Assembly (NCBI GenBank): GCA_001566295.1
Contig: KQ964246.1
Coordinates: forward strand, 2,790,001 to 2,854,000
Origin: Microdochium bolleyi
Taxonomy: Eukaryota; Ascomycota; Sordariomycetes; Xylariales; Microdochiaceae
Length of the DNA: 64,000 nucleotides
Direction of reading: 5' to 3'
A model generated the notes under the pieces. The model had not been told where the DNA came from and did not search any database. It worked only from the letters and a program-made list of their open reading frames with translations. Below, one piece after another: positions 21,088 through 34,600 of the stretch; position 1 is the stretch's first letter; each line of letters opens with the position of its first letter. The translations under genes were made by a program, and so were the position numbers.

Positions 21088-24000
21088 GACGGCGGCTGCA
21101 TGCACGAATTCCGTGCGCGCATGACCGTACTTCTGCACTTTAAACGTTATGCAGGTGGCCATTCTTACAAAGCCCGGGTCTACTTGCGTGCTGCGCTCCA
21201 GACAACGGTAGCACCTTGGATTCGGCAAAAGGGCTTCTGGTGGCCTCTCTGCGACGGTAACCGATGCGGCGTGGTGCATCGTGCAGACCGCAGTATCAGA
21301 GCTGCAGGGTTGCAGACGTGATGTTCATGTGGACGGTTGTGTTGTGTTTTTATCATCACACCGGCACGGGAAATGACATCAAGTCCCATCACTGGGCTGC
21401 GACCCCTACCCTTCTCACCAGTCTGGACTGGACTGGATCACAAAACAACATTTATTAAATCACCCGACGAAACCAATATAACGACAGCGACAGATTTCAC
21501 GAACTTCAACGACAGACACAACACAACAAACACAGATTGTAACGACTATAATGACCACACAAAGATCAGCAACAACATTACGAACCCGACAGACTCGCAA
21601 GAGCACGTCCCCAGCATTTCTATGATCGGCGCACAATGACCAAGACACATGGCAAAAGAGAGCGGAAGCGAGGAAATCGAGCGAACGCGAAAAGAGAAGA
21701 GAAGACAGAGGAGAAGAACAACAACACCAGCAGCGATAGACGGCACCGAGATTGTAAACACGGAAAACCCAGCATCTTAGATTTCCCATCCTCACACGAG
21801 CTGCATACAAGCCGCATAAAGAGCATTCCCCTCCTCTCACGTGCCCCTCACCGGGCGTCATTCATATATGTTTACGAGCTTGGATATTTCCTACTGCATC
21901 CACTGAGCGCCGCAGTCTCTGGCGGAGACTGACTGACATCGGTATGAGAATAATGAGGCGTTTTTTTATATACTTCCTTTACTATCATTATATAGCATCA
22001 ATGTTCAATGGGATAATCATAGAGCAATAAATACGGAGCCATGTTGGAATATCCACGTTGACAAATGTCACCCTGGTTTCACGTCTGCAATGTCACCATG
22101 GGCTGCCAGATGTTTGTGGTCGCTCTTTCGACATGACACCACGATGCCGAGAAATTGCTACCCGCAACTGCCGCCACGATAGCACTACCGTCCTCCCAAC
22201 AGCAAGGCTGCACAGTGGATAGACGTTTTCAACGGCTCTCGCAGCCAGGACCCCTCGGCGACCTGACCTGACAACCGGAGGCGTCGTCCTTCTGGGCGGC
22301 GGCGTCGGCCGGGTGGAGCGGGCGGAAGCAAAGCTGATGGGGCCGGGCTGGTGGGCGCAGGGATGTCCCCTGTGACTTCAAGACGCCGGGGGGCTACTTT
22401 TATGTCTGTGAGGGTCAAATGAGTGTGCAAAACCCACTCGCGAGAGAGAGCGCGTAGTGAACCTCTTTTTTCGTACTTGGGAGATGCTAGCCAGGCTGTG
22501 CCGGGGGCAGCAGGGAAGGTGATGTGGCCCTCCCCGGAATCCCTGCTGAAACATGCCAACTCCCACGCTTTGAACCTGGTCAATTAACGAACATGCCGGT
22601 TCTGGCTCGTGTGATGAGGGGACTTCCTTGCTTCCTATCAATCTCGAGGAAACAATCTGCAAGGGATAAAGGCAAATTTGCGTGCCTACTACAATACGCC
22701 TCTGGCCTACCTACACTACGAGTTAATCTGTTTCAATACCCATGCAGTGTGGTATCCGGAGGCAGGTGGGCGGAAGTGCATGCCGCTGCATTCGGCAGAC
22801 GGCGTAAAATAACTGTAATGTGCTTGTGTTGTAGCAGCAGCAGCAGCCAGTGCCGGCCATTGGCCGTGGGGATGCTTGCTGCTTTTGATACCGCTCTTTC
22901 TGGCGAAATTGGTGAAATTGGATGATGGGTCATGTTTCACGCCATGATACATTGGCACCGCGGGCTCCTTCCTGCCTTTGAAGATACAGCAAACCGTACG
23001 GCTGCTGGGATGCACTGTTGTCGCGCCAAGGACCATCCGGTCCATGCGGAGTCATCGGATGCCTCGCGCAGGACCAGAACGATGTTTAGTGACAGTACTG
23101 CAACATTTTATAGCACCCGGGGCAAACAGAAAGGCTACTGTGTGAGTTTTGCTTCTCTCGAGAACAACACGTATTTTCACGCTCCCCATGTGACACACAT
23201 CTTCTGTGACCTACCAGAAGAAATGCGGAGATAGGAGGAGGTTGTGAAACCTGCCTGGCTGTGCTTTCTTTGGCTCTGGAGAATGTCAAGGCACCAGGCA
23301 CATCCGGTCGTCACCCTTGCGCTAATCTCGGAGGGCATGCAAGGGCACACACGGAGCAGGGGACGCACATGCGTGGGTCGTCGCTGTGCCGGCCGTGTGG
23401 GTGCAGATGATGGATGGTATGTGAGCTGTTGGTCCCTGGACTTGATTGATAGAGGGCCACTCCTCGCGGAGTCGAGCCGTCCTCCATCAGAACCCACATG
23501 CCAGTCTTGTCTCTCGATTCGCCTGCTTGTGTCGCGCGGGACTGGAAGGCACGTGGCCTTGCTATGAGCTAGAAAAGTCTAAAGAGGCTCCTAGGCACGC
23601 CGTGGCAACACCGGGCTGACATTGTCAAGAGGAGAAGACTCTTTCTGGGTCAGGTACACGCGGCACAAGCACCGGTTTGTGGCCTATGGAGGGGGCGAGT
23701 CAGCTTGTGCCGGTTGAGCGTGAAAAGCAACGCCTCGGTCGTGGGCTGTGGCGCACATCCATCGGCTCGACTCTGCCTATCTACTTGTCACATTTGCTTC
23801 TTCCAATTCTGTGACTGGTCTCCGACGTCTCGGCCGGCTGACTCCTGCATGTGATTGCTGAGACATGAGCACCCACCAAATCATTAGTTCGTGCAGCGGC
23901 GGCCATTGCACGCCAGGAACGGCCGTTGGGCTTCCGTCGTTCCTGGTGTCACGACTGTTGCACGGCTGTCATACACACGCCGTGCACTGCGTAGTATGGT

Positions 24001-25856
24001 AGGGTCCTCTGTCGATCACCGTCGTTGATCCATCGGGATGGCGGGAAGCCGATTCACTCCAGCGAGTGGTCTCCTGGGGTCGTGCAGAGGACGAGAAGCC
24101 GCGGAGGTGCCGTGCCTCCGAGATGCTAAGCGTGATGGCGGAGACAGGCCTTGGCTGTTTGTCAAGGTTTGCACAAGAGGCAGGCCATGGCTGCAGGCTG
24201 CCACGTTCTAGGCGGAGCAGAAGTTGGCAGCTAACTTAGTCCCCGAGACTGGTGCCACAGCTGGTGGATGGCTCGGATGGCTCCATCGTCGTTGCCAGAT
24301 CTGGAGTGGGCTGATGAGTGCTTGCAGGTGGCTCTCACCCCGTCCGAGACTCGATGGCTCGCTCGAATGATGGACCCCGACCACGCGTTGATCAGCCTGC
24401 AGCTACTGGGCACTGTTTAGGTTACCATCATGTAGGCCGACGTCAGCTCGTCACCACGCGGCTTCGTGACAGAGGCTGCTGCAAGACCAAGACGCCACGC
24501 GCAGACGGCGATGCACAGGTCATCCGGCTTCCCCGCACACCTGGCCCTGGGGCCATTCTCACCACACCACTTCCACCGTCGTCCGTCACTTTAAGTACCT
24601 TACCTTAAGACACCCAGGTGCCTACCTACGTTAGGTAGGCAAGTAGGTAGGAATCCTAGAGCTCTTTGCTTGCCGAGTGGCCTGGCCTGAAAGACTCGTT
24701 CAGCGAGGCCAACCTGAGGAAGGACTGGAGGACGGTGTGCCTCACACCCAGTGGCATACACCAATTGCAATTGTACCATCGTGGATCCGCCGCCTGCAAC
24801 AACCAACTTGGGCAGCCTGCGTGCTAACCGCCTCGCGACGCGGACCTGGGCGAGTCATTTCAAACAATTCCAGCGCCTGCCAGTGTCTCGCTCCTCGGCG
24901 CTCCTTTGTCCTCGGGAGTCGGCTGCCAAATCTCTTCTCGTTCCTGGCCTCCCATCTCAGACATCCCTTTGCCGGCTTGGATTCCTCCCCCTCCCAAGAC
25001 AAGACATTCTGTCGCAACTCTGCAACAAACAACATCCATCCGCTCGCCAAAGCGTCCACGGCAAAGTCGAAGCCGCGCTCGCCGCAGTAAGTCAAACCAA
25101 ACCTTCTTTATGCTGCCTTTGGCGTTGCTCGCCCGAGAATCCCGCTTGCGTCGACGAGTCGAGCGCTTGAGAATTCCCACTGCGTCAACGAGCACCCGCC
25201 TTGGCCACCACCCCCTGGTCGCATTGACGAGGAGCGTGGTCCAGAAGGCGTGGCAGGTCGTGCTGAGCCCCAAAGTCTGCCTGTTTCCCTTTGCCGGGGT
25301 CCGTTGCATCCGCCAGCCTTGACCCGCTCCCGCTCGACCCTCTCGTCGTCATCTTCCTGCCCAAGCCTGCGGCATCCCCGTTCCCACGGCCGCAGAGCAT
25401 CTTGTTTGTCCGTGTTCCTTTCCTCGTCATTGATGCTTGTTTTCCTGTTTTCCCAACCCGTACCGATCGTCTTCAGCCCGCGTGGTCTCTGACACTGTTC
25501 CTTCCACCAGATCATCTTCGACACACTTGGTCGCAGTCAGGCTTTGCCGCCCCTCGTGCTGCTCTCCGGCGGTCCTCCATGGGTCATCCAGCACCGCAGG
25601 CCCCTGCTGCACCCATTGCCATCGCCTCTTTCGGCTTGTCTTGTGCCGCCTTTCCACGCCAACTGCCCACGATCGGTCGAATCTCGTTACAATAATTGTA
25701 TTGAGCCGCCTCGGGTATTGCTCGGCAACACAGCACACCAACCTGCCTGCAACCGAGCTGGTCCCAAAATCAACATCCAGCGAAGAGCAAAAGTTCTGAC
25801 CATAGCATTGTCTCCCACCACGCGAGGCTGGCTTGCCAGCCGGAGGCCCTCCAACT
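21088..25856. other. 4.8-kb region between F-box gene 2 and the SYLF gene
   Basis: No gene I can support. 21440-21760 is A/C/G-rich on the plus strand and gives N/T/D- and K/R/E-rich frames, which reflects base composition. 22,000-24,500 shows no long frame with protein-like composition. From about 24,850 the plus strand becomes CT-rich, like the leader of the SYLF gene; a GTAAGT at 25091-25096 (after CTCGCCGCA) could be the donor of an intron in that leader, with candidate acceptors before 25,700 (for example CACCAG near 25510). This is inference only. Confidence 0.4.
24620..24640. repeat. Inverted repeat of GCCTACCTA with 3-bp spacer
   Basis: GCCTACCTA, spacer CGT, TAGGTAGGC: perfect 9-bp arms. 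It lies in a short tract (24593-24653) full of TACCTTA/AGGTAGG units. Such ACCTA/AGGTA tracts are frequent in intergenic DNA of Sordariomycetes. Confidence 0.85.
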
Positions 25857-28084
25857 ATGCAACGAGTGTCGGCTTTGCTTCCCAGCTGGGACCGCAGTAG
25901 GAGTAACTCGACAGCCAGCAGCAAACCAAGTCTTGACAAGGTGCGCGGATGGGCCGACAAACTTCCATCTTCGGTAAATCGGCTCAGCGCCGGACGCCAC
26001 AGTCGAGATGCCCTCTTACCGACTGCCTTGGACAAGGAATGCGAGAAGGCTGCCCGCATACTAAAATCATTCTGCTGTATGTGTCCCTGCATCGCATAGG
26101 GTCTGCTCTAGCCGTGCCATCATGTTGACTGTGACTACCACTAGACGATGGCTTTGCAATGCCCGACGACCGGCCTGGATCCCCGACAACCTCCTCGAGC
26201 GGACAGTCGAGCCAACTTCTCAAGCGCATCCCACCAAGGATAATACAAAATGCAGTCGGTCTGGCAATCTTCAGCTCTATGCGACCTGGTCTATGGTCAA
26301 CTAGTTCTGGCGGTAGTGGCATTTTGATTGCTCGGAAAAGCGACGGTTTGTGGTCTCCGCCCTCTGGCCTGATGCTGCAAACTGCCGGACTCGGTTTCGT
26401 GCTGGGCAGCGACATTTACGACTGCGTCTTCGTCATCAATACATTCACCGTTCTCGAAACATTCCGGCGCACAAAACTTGTCCTAGGCACGGATGTTACC
26501 ATGACGACTGGGCCTGTCATGGCTCTGGGCATGGTCGAAGGCGGATCCCAGTGGGCAGATTTGAGTGACACAGTTGTCTCATATGTCAAGACCAAGGGTC
26601 AGGCCGCAGACGTTCGTCTCGACGGCATGGCTCTGCTTGAACGCAGCGACGAGAATGAGAAGTTCTACGGGACGAACACGGACGTAACCAAAATTCTGTC
26701 CGGCGATATCAACCTGAGCTTGCCACAGCTGAGACCATTGACAGAGGTTTTGAAAGCTGCCGAAGGACGGACAGACTACGACTCAACACTTGTCGAGCAG
26801 CTCTCGGCACAGCCCACACCCGGGGATGCGACATTGGAGCCGTCGAGGACCGAACCGGATCCGATCCAGTCCTTTGGAGTCCCTGATCAGGATGACCCGG
26901 ATCCTTTTGGCGTGCTCGCGCTCGAAATGGCAGGTCTGGAAATTCGCGAGGCTGGCTCGCATCTGCGGCCCGAGAGCAGTCAGTTCGAATACAACCCGAG
27001 CCCAACGAGTCCAATGTTCCCCAAATTGAGCCGGCGAAGTGTCGATACATTCCACTCGCGAAGCCAGAGAGCCAGTTACATGTCCACCCGGACCATGGCG
27101 ACTGAGCGAAGCCAGACTGCCGAAGGTGGTGCGAACACATATGCCAATACTCCTGACACGACGCCAAGCTCGAGTCAGAGCCAAAGCGAAGATGGCCGCA
27201 CAAGTAGCATTCACGAAGACATCCCGGAGCTGAAAGAACCGGAGGAGGTCGATTATACCAAAATTGACCTCAGTGCCTTGCGGAGCCTGAGTGCATTCCC
27301 CGATCTTGACGATGAGCTGCCAGACATCGCCACATCGCCCAAGGACAGTATTTTCTCTATGGACAAAATGAAGTCGGAGGAACCAGTCCATGCTACATCC
27401 TCGCCTACTTTTAGTGTTACCAGGCCAACTTCTCAAGGAAGCGCGGACTACATTGGCAACGGCGTGCCTGTTTTGATTAACACCAAAACCGACAACGCCA
27501 ACGACACTGATACCGATGAGGGTCTCGAGGGAGAATCGGAAGGGGACGACGACGAGGACGATTTCGAGGATGCCGAGGAAGCTATCGTCTACGAGGTCGC
27601 CACAGCGCAGGCACCACAACGCGTGGCTGTTGTCGCTGGTCACAGTGTCCAAGCGAAGGGCGCAGTTGTCACTATTCCCCGTCGGGTGCCGCCACCGTTG
27701 CCCATCCGTAACCCTGGGCGCATGTCGAGGCGCAAGAGTCAAATGGGCGATGCTAGCCAACTCAGCAGCCCATTGCGTCAGGAGTTCGGTGTTGGCGAAG
27801 ATCACGACCACCTGGACACTCCAAAGGCTCGAGGCTCCACATCGCCTCTCACCAGTGGTACATATAGTATCCCTACCACACCCGAACTTGAACCAGACCA
27901 TGAAGAGAGTTCAAACCCGAAGTCTGCTTGGGACAGGTTGGGCGCGAGGAGATACAGCGCTCGGGATGAGTCGCGTCCAGCAAGCCCCGTTAGCGTGCAG
28001 TCGAATGCGCCTGTATCACCTCGGCGTACCAAGGCGTCCAACAGCTACGACGACGCTACGAGGCAAGCTATTCCTATTGTCTAA
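25857..28084 (+). CDS. SYLF (Ysc84/DUF500) domain protein with long disordered tail
   Basis: Two exons, 25857-26076 and 26145-28084; 719 residues. Intron of 68 bp: donor GTATGT, acceptor CACTAG, branch GTTGACT. The SYLF domain covers about residues 58-275: DKECEKAARILKSFC at the exon joint, then RIPPRIIQNAVGLAIFSSMR, GSGILIARKSDGLWSPPSGL, GLGFVLGSDIYDCVFVINT and TVVSYVKTKGQAADVRLDG. SYLF domains bind phosphoinositides and, in yeast Ysc84/Lsb3, actin at endocytic patches. Yeast proteins carry a C-terminal SH3 domain; here the remaining 440 residues are Ser/Thr/Pro- and acid-rich (a D/E run near 27540-27575) with proline motifs (RRVPPPLPIRNPG) that could themselves bind SH3 domains, and no SH3 is visible. 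Membrane-actin linkage at the cortex is inferred. Confidence 0.86.
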
Positions 28085-29258
28085 GCACAATACCCAGGCA
28101 CGATTGTCTCGACCTAATGGAGTACGAATCACGAAAATGGAGTCAAACGTAAGCAGGAATCGCTGCTAGCATAATGCGGATTGCGCACAACTTTGTATTA
28201 CTTTGTTTCAAATACCACGGCGAGCATCAACTACGAGACCCAGCGGCGGGGGCGCGAGTGTTTTTCCGAGACCAGGAGGAAATCTGGGAGTCACGATAGA
28301 ATGGCGTTGATCTTGGTCCAGGCGCACCATTTCGGCACTGGAGTGTCACAAGCTTTCTCTGATACCCGCTCATTTCGTGTACATAAAACATGTTGGCTGC
28401 AAGGTCTGGCATTTAAGACGTAGCTATATTTATAGGACTTTTTATTAATTGTTATAACGGACTTTATCGCAACCAAGCCCAGACATCGAGGTAGTGACTG
28501 TGTATGGAACCACTTCGGCCGATCAGTTTGGCTCAACGAGAGCGCTTTCAGCCGCAGCAAATACAAAAATTGTGTATCCCAGACTTTGCACATCCAATTT
28601 AAGGGTCTCCTCATCCCCTTCTCATGGAAGTTCGAGACGATTTCCAGGATTTATTGATGGTCCCGGATCAGGACGATGCCCTCGCAGCTGTCCACCAGCT
28701 GCACGTAGTGCCGGTCATCATCTCAGCCAATCAGCGCCAGGTGCGCTGAGAGAAAAATGGATACCTCGAGCTCCCACGCCTTGCAGAGGCGCGTGTCCGG
28801 AATGCCCCATGCGCGCCGGGTCCAATTGAGCCTCCAATCTCGAACGGCAACGCGACCGAAAAGCGACAAAGTGCGAGATTCCAGGCCGGGCACGTTCGTT
28901 TTGGGAGAACAGCGACAAACAGAGCGCAGCATTGTCGACACATCACCCGCCAGTGCAGTACCAAACTGAGCGGAAGGGCAGCTTCGCATTCTGCGCGCGT
29001 TGAGAAGCAGGCTGGGAAAACATCCAGAGTCTGGACAACGACACGACACCAGTCCGGCGCATAGCGATTGGGACGACGACGGCGACTCGACGACGTGCAT
29101 ACGACAGCCAAAGGCTCGGCAGGCGGTACCAGAACGACACAGGAGCTTCATCTCTGCGAAAGGCTCAACCAGACGACGGAAATACACCAAATCTGAGCTT
29201 CTGGACCTGTGCCAGCAACAAGACAATACACAAATAAGCGGGCAAAAGCGACGGCAAG
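28085..29258. other. Region between SYLF gene and arp9
   Basis: 1.2 kb between genes on the same strand. AT-rich at 28420-28465 (TTTATAGGACTTTTTATTAA), a likely 3' end region of the SYLF gene; the rest holds the arp9 promoter and leader. No gene supported. Confidence 0.4.
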
Positions 29259-31678
29259 ATGTCGAGTCAGCAAGGGAAGTGGCGCGAGGATCAGGTCCTG
29301 ATCATCTGCCCCGGGTCGCAGACGACCATGGCACAGCTGGGCTGCAGCGAGCTGACGCCGCCCGCGCACCGCATACCGACGCGCATGTTCCGCGACGAGG
29401 ACGGGGAGGGGTACAGACCGTTTCACACGTACCGGCGCCGGAAGAACGGCGGTGCGGCGTCGCCGCCGCAGGTGGGTGGGGATGCTAAGAAGACGGACGG
29501 CACGGGCGATGGCGACGTCAACGAGGATGACTACGAGTGGGTCGAGGACCGGGACAGCACGGAGGGCGCGGTGTATCCGCTGCAAGGTGCGTAATTCTGA
29601 CATTGCGTGGTTGTGTCTTGTTGCGGCAGGCTGGTCGTGATCCAATGCGAGGATGGAGCGCAGAATGGGCTATGGGCGAGAGTGGTCTGTTCCATGAGAG
29701 CGTTCTTTGTGTGAAGGAGCATCACCTTGGAGAACCACTGGACAAAAGCTGACTGCTCTTCCACAGGTGGCCGCATTGCCAACATGGATGCTTTCCTGGC
29801 ATTCCTCGACCACGTCCACGGCCTGCTCACGACGACATACCACAACACGCCGATAGTACTCATGGCCTCGCCGCAGTGGACAAGGCCGGACTGTGAGACG
29901 ATCGCCAGGTATATCTTCGAGAAGACCAAGACGCCAGCCCTGTGCCTCTTGCACAGCGCGATCGCGGCGCAGTACGGCTTGAAGTGGCCGACGATGACGG
30001 TGGTGGACATTGGCTTCGAGAAGGTGGACGTCACTTGCATCTTCGACAATCAGATCGTCAGCCAGCGCGACCTTGGCTACCCAAACCCGGAGCGTGAGAT
30101 CTCTGGCGGCGAGGTCTTCACGCAGAAGCTGCTTGGCCTGCTGAAGGACAAGAGCTTCACGTACGATATGGCAGAGCAGCTCAAGAAGAGCCAGCTGTGC
30201 GAGGTCCTCCCGTATGCCCCGGAGCAGCCAGCGCTCATGGTGCTGCCCACGGAAGGTGAATCCGCGACCGCCCTCGCTGGCGGTGGTGGGCATGCAGCAC
30301 CATCAGCAGCAGGAGTTGATGTGCCGCTTCCTGTAGACGCCACGAAAACTGCGATAGGGGGCGCCGACAGCGAGTTCGGCAACGGTGACGATAAGGAGGC
30401 CGACGAGGGCGTGCTCGACGTCGCCAACATTGTCACGACCGGCAACGCGAGAGAATTCCTGGCCAAGAAAGAGAAGGAGAAGGCCGAAAAGGCCAAGGCG
30501 AAGAAGGGTAAGGGTGCCGGGGCGCAGGAGACCGAGCCCGCGCGCGCCGCGCGCCTGCCCAACTCGAAGCGCAAATTCGGCGTCTTCCATTACGAGGAGC
30601 TGGTGCATGAGGATGTCCAGGTGCCTGTCGCAAACGGCGCGCCTGTCGCACAGCTCGAGGCCGCCATGGCTGCGGATGCGGCGGCTACTGCTGATCCTGC
30701 TGCCGCCACTACAGAGAAGCCTGCGGATGGTGAGGTCAAGCCGGAGGGTGGCGATACTGCGATGGCATCAGAGTCCGAGGACAAGCCTGTGACTGAAGCT
30801 GCCAACCCGAGCACTACTGCTCCTGCTGAACCCGAGGAGACGGTGACGGAGCGGAGGACGAAGCGGGTGAGGCGGGACGTGGAAGTTGGACTCGAGAGGT
30901 TCCAGTTCGCGGATCGGGCCGAGATCGATCGGATAGCGGAGACGATCTACCGGGCGATCCAGGGCGTCGACGAACCATACAAGCGCTCGAACTGTTGGGA
31001 GCACATTGTCTTTGTGGGTAATGGCAGCCGGCTCCGCGGCCTCAAGGAGAACATCCTGCAGACCCTGACCGCGCGCCATCTCATCTCCCCGAGCACAGCC
31101 ACCATCTTCACCTCGGAGCTACCCTCCAACATGGCAACCCCCACAGGAACCGGCTCGCAGACACCGACCGGCTCAGCAACGGGCCCCCTGCCGACATCCA
31201 GCTCCGTAAACCCGCTGCTTCAGGCCGCCACGACTGCGTCGATGGGTATCCCTGGCCAGGTGCCGCAGGCGCCGGGCTCCAACGCGGGTGACTTGATGCA
31301 GCAGCACGGCGGGACTCACCACTCGCATCACTCGCACGGGCAGACACCGATGAACATCAAGCTCGCGACGCTGCCCACGTACCTGGCCGAATGGGCCAAG
31401 AACGGCTTCGAGGAGGCCAACTTCCTGGGATCCCTTGTCGCGGCGCGCCTCGCGTTCACGATCCACAACCTGGACATGCAGTCGACCGAGGCGCAGCGGA
31501 TGATGAGCCTAAACCGTGTTGATTACAAGTAAGTCTGAGCCTTCGATCCAACCCGTTTTTCCTTCCTGGCCTCCAGGATTTACCCTGGCGATGCCTGATT
31601 TATGCTAACAATGGTTCGTGCGTCACTAGTGAGTTTGGTCCCAAGGCTATCCGTTCACACTCCATGCTGGGCTCGTAG
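29259..31678 (+). CDS. arp9: Actin-related protein 9 (SWI/SNF and RSC subunit)
   Basis: Three exons: 29259-29586, 29767-31528, 31630-31678; 712 residues. Introns 180 and 101 bp (donors GTGCGT and GTAAGT; acceptors CACAG and ACTAG; branch TGCTAAC). The first exon starts MSSQQGKWREDQVLIICPGS, with the QTTMAQLGCSELTPPAHRIP block that I associate with fungal Arp9; the actin fold follows (PIVLMASPQWTRPDCETIA, LCLLHSAIAAQYGLKWPTMT, VVDIGFEKVDVTCIF, ISGGEVFTQKLLGLL, CWEHIVFVGNGSRLRGLKEN). A 17-codon last exon supplies the conserved ending NEFGPKAIRSHSMLGS. Long Ala/Glu/Lys/Pro-rich insertions (about 30330-30850) and a Gly/Thr/Ser/His-rich insertion (31140-31350) make it much longer than yeast Arp9 (about 470). 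It is probably catalytically inactive, as Arp7/Arp9 are. A different divergent Arp (for example Arp8) is less likely. Confidence 0.78.
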
Positions 31679-34600
31679 TTCGCAGGGTTGTGCTTGAGCA
31701 AGAGTAGACTCGGGGTTCGGAGAGCTTGTAGAAGATAGACGCCGATGCTTGCTGTTCGATAGCGCCCTAGTCCCGGCTGTCTCGTGTTTTTCCGAGACGC
31801 GTTGTTTTTGAAATTTTTTGTAATGGAGAAAATGAGGAACGGAGTTGGTGTTGTCCCCCCCCCCCCCCCCTGACAGATGGATATTGAATTGCATGCTGTT
31901 TTTTTAGTTCCCGCTTCCCACTTGCGAAAATGCACGACTTTGTCTCCTGTTAAGCCGCCATCGGTGGTAGTTATATAATGTAGGGAGACGATGTCGTATC
32001 GTATGCACGGCAGGTGGGAACAGGCAGCAGCCCATACCTGTTCTACCATGACGCCAGGCTGAGGACCATTTCCGGGACAAGTTGTCCATGCTGGCGTTGG
32101 GTGGGCTGGCAGGTGGTGATTGTCTAGAGACTTGTCGCTCCCAGCATCTGGCATCAACGAGAACGAACTCTCTGATACCACATCGAACTTCAAACACACT
32201 GTATTACGTGCCCCTGCTATTTCAAGAACTACACAATTACCGCATAGCCAGCGCTCGGCCGTCATCATGCATACTTTGTCGTCAGGTGGCCGAACCCCTT
32301 TCAAGAAAAACTTGATGATGGTTGCTTGCCTGCCACAGGCACGGGCCGTCCCCTCAGCTGCACGCCAACGAGTGCTGGATTATATTTGCTGCCAGAAGAC
32401 GACGTGTCGATAGCTATGTATGGCGAGCTGTTGAGCAGGAGGTTAGTGAAGGAAAGGTTCGTGCCGACTTCCATCGTATGCTTAAAGCAGGTCATACAGT
32501 CATTAGCACGGATGCTGCTATCGAGATTAGATCCCGTCGACCATCGACCTCGAGAAACCACACAGCGAGAGGTGGCGCTGCTATGTGGTCATGATAATGC
32601 ATAAGCTTCCTCGCATCCACAGTGACGCCGACGTTGATAATAGGTCGGGCACTATGCGCTTCTCTTTTCGGACGATCCGCACCGTCGATGCGAGCAGCGA
32701 CAAGAAGACGTTACATGTAGGACATCGGGGGCTGAACTGCCGAGGCCTGTTCCGCTCTATTTCCCCTTACCCGGGCACGAACACTTGTTTGCTCCCATGG
32801 TGGTCTTGACTATCATCGAGCAGCTGATCAGTCTTCCGCAAGCGTTGAGGCCTTCACTTCCAGCAGCCTCGTCGCTTGCTGGCAAAACCTATACCGAGTG
32901 ATCATCTGTTTTGATATGTGCGTAGCCTCTGAAGCTCAGCTCTTTGCCTCCTACGGCCCCTGAAAACCTTTGTCTGCGGGAAAGTCTGCGGCAGATGGAC
33001 ATACACACAGTGAGAGGCGCCCACCAGCCAGAACTATGTCCATCCACAAGCGCAACTCTGAGACACAACCTGCCGGCCTACACGTCATGAGCCAGGATTA
33101 ATTTCTCATTGTACAAACGTCTTGGCTTGAGAGACAAGGCAGTCAGGGGGCCGTGACGGGTTTCGTGCACAGCTGCCTGCGGGCGTGAGCGAGGGCTCGA
33201 CTACAGCTTATCATCATCAGAGGCGCAGCAGAACCACGTGTCTGAAGGGCGGAAAATTGCAGACGCCCCTGTTCTTCTTCACATATATCTTGCTCAACGC
33301 CAATCGCTGCTTGCGATTGTATAGACTCGATGCATAACGAACGGGAGGGTAGCCGAGGAATAGAACTGCACTTGTCTGACAATATAGTCTTGGAGTGTAT
33401 GTGGATTGCATCCTTTCCGACGCTGCGACTGCTTTCTCTTGGGGCGAGCCAGGTCGGGATAGCATTAACGTCAAAACGTGGGCTGTGCGCTGCATGGCTT
33501 TGGTGAATTCTGAGACGACCTGTTCATGAGTCTTCCTCGCGTGACTTTTCGTGAGTGCTCTGAAGCTTCTGTACCTCCCGAATCTCTGAGCATCAGCATC
33601 GAGCTGCTTTGCCTGCCTGCTTGAGGACATATTCCGGATATAGCGGATCAAACATGTTTTTCCACAACTCGACAACCCTTGCTCTGCACTTCAAGCGTAA
33701 CATATCTCTGGGGCGAGAGGAGCCGTGCGTGCGTCACACGCAGAGAGAGGATGGACAACCAGCACCCGCTTACTCGCAAAGCCAGTCCCTGTTATCCTCT
33801 GTCCAGGTTCTCGAGAAGTTCACCAGCTTTGATCAGTTCCTGCTGGCTGGTCGACCCATATCGCGGATACCCATATCACAGGAGTTGCGGAAAGACTGGA
33901 GAGGCAACCACCCAGAGCGGTGGTCCTACAAGACATCGAGGAACTGACTGACTGGTGGGCCAGACCCGGGAGATCAGCGTCAAACAAACCGCGCGCATAA
34001 AAGCATAGTTTAGATACAGCTATATGTGACTACCTAGTCCTGCGTCCCAGACAAGCAAGCAAGCATGGCCAGGGGAGTCAGGGAGCTAGGAGGCGGAGAT
34101 AAAGATCCAATCTCCCTCGGGGTGTCGATCACATTCTCAATCAGCCTCCTCCTTCCAACCACTCCTCGGACTCTCCAGGTACTGAAGCACAGAGTAGCAA
34201 CGAGCATGAACAGGAGCGCCCCCTCCCGGTGGCTGATCACCGGGTCCGTAACCCGGAAGACGTCAATACCGGACCCCAGCGAGACCGAGCGTCGAAACCG
34301 AGTGAGGAATTGAGACCAGCCTCCGTGATTGGGACGAAGGCACAAAGGTCTGATGATCACACGGAGCCCGGTCCGTCAAGCACACGCCAATGCTACCTGT
34401 TTAGGAGGAAAGGGGCTGCTGTTCAGTGGATAGGGACGCGCGGATGGGTACATCATCCAGCATACGTAGGAACAGAGAGGGAGGCTCAAGGGGAAAGGAT
34501 CAGTGAACCTCGAAGGAGAAGGGCTTGCCGGGGGTGGACGTCCCCCCGCCTCCTCCTCCTCGCTTGCTGTGCTGAGATGGTTCGGAAGTACTTTGCCTAA

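Noticed and set aside
21337..21932. N/T/D-rich and K/R/E-rich plus-strand frames
   Set aside because: Explained by the A/C- and A/G-rich base composition of the stretch.
33217..33630. 137-codon minus-strand ATG frame
   Set aside because: Composition is fairly protein-like, but no domain, leader or neighbour supports it; frames of this length are common here by chance.
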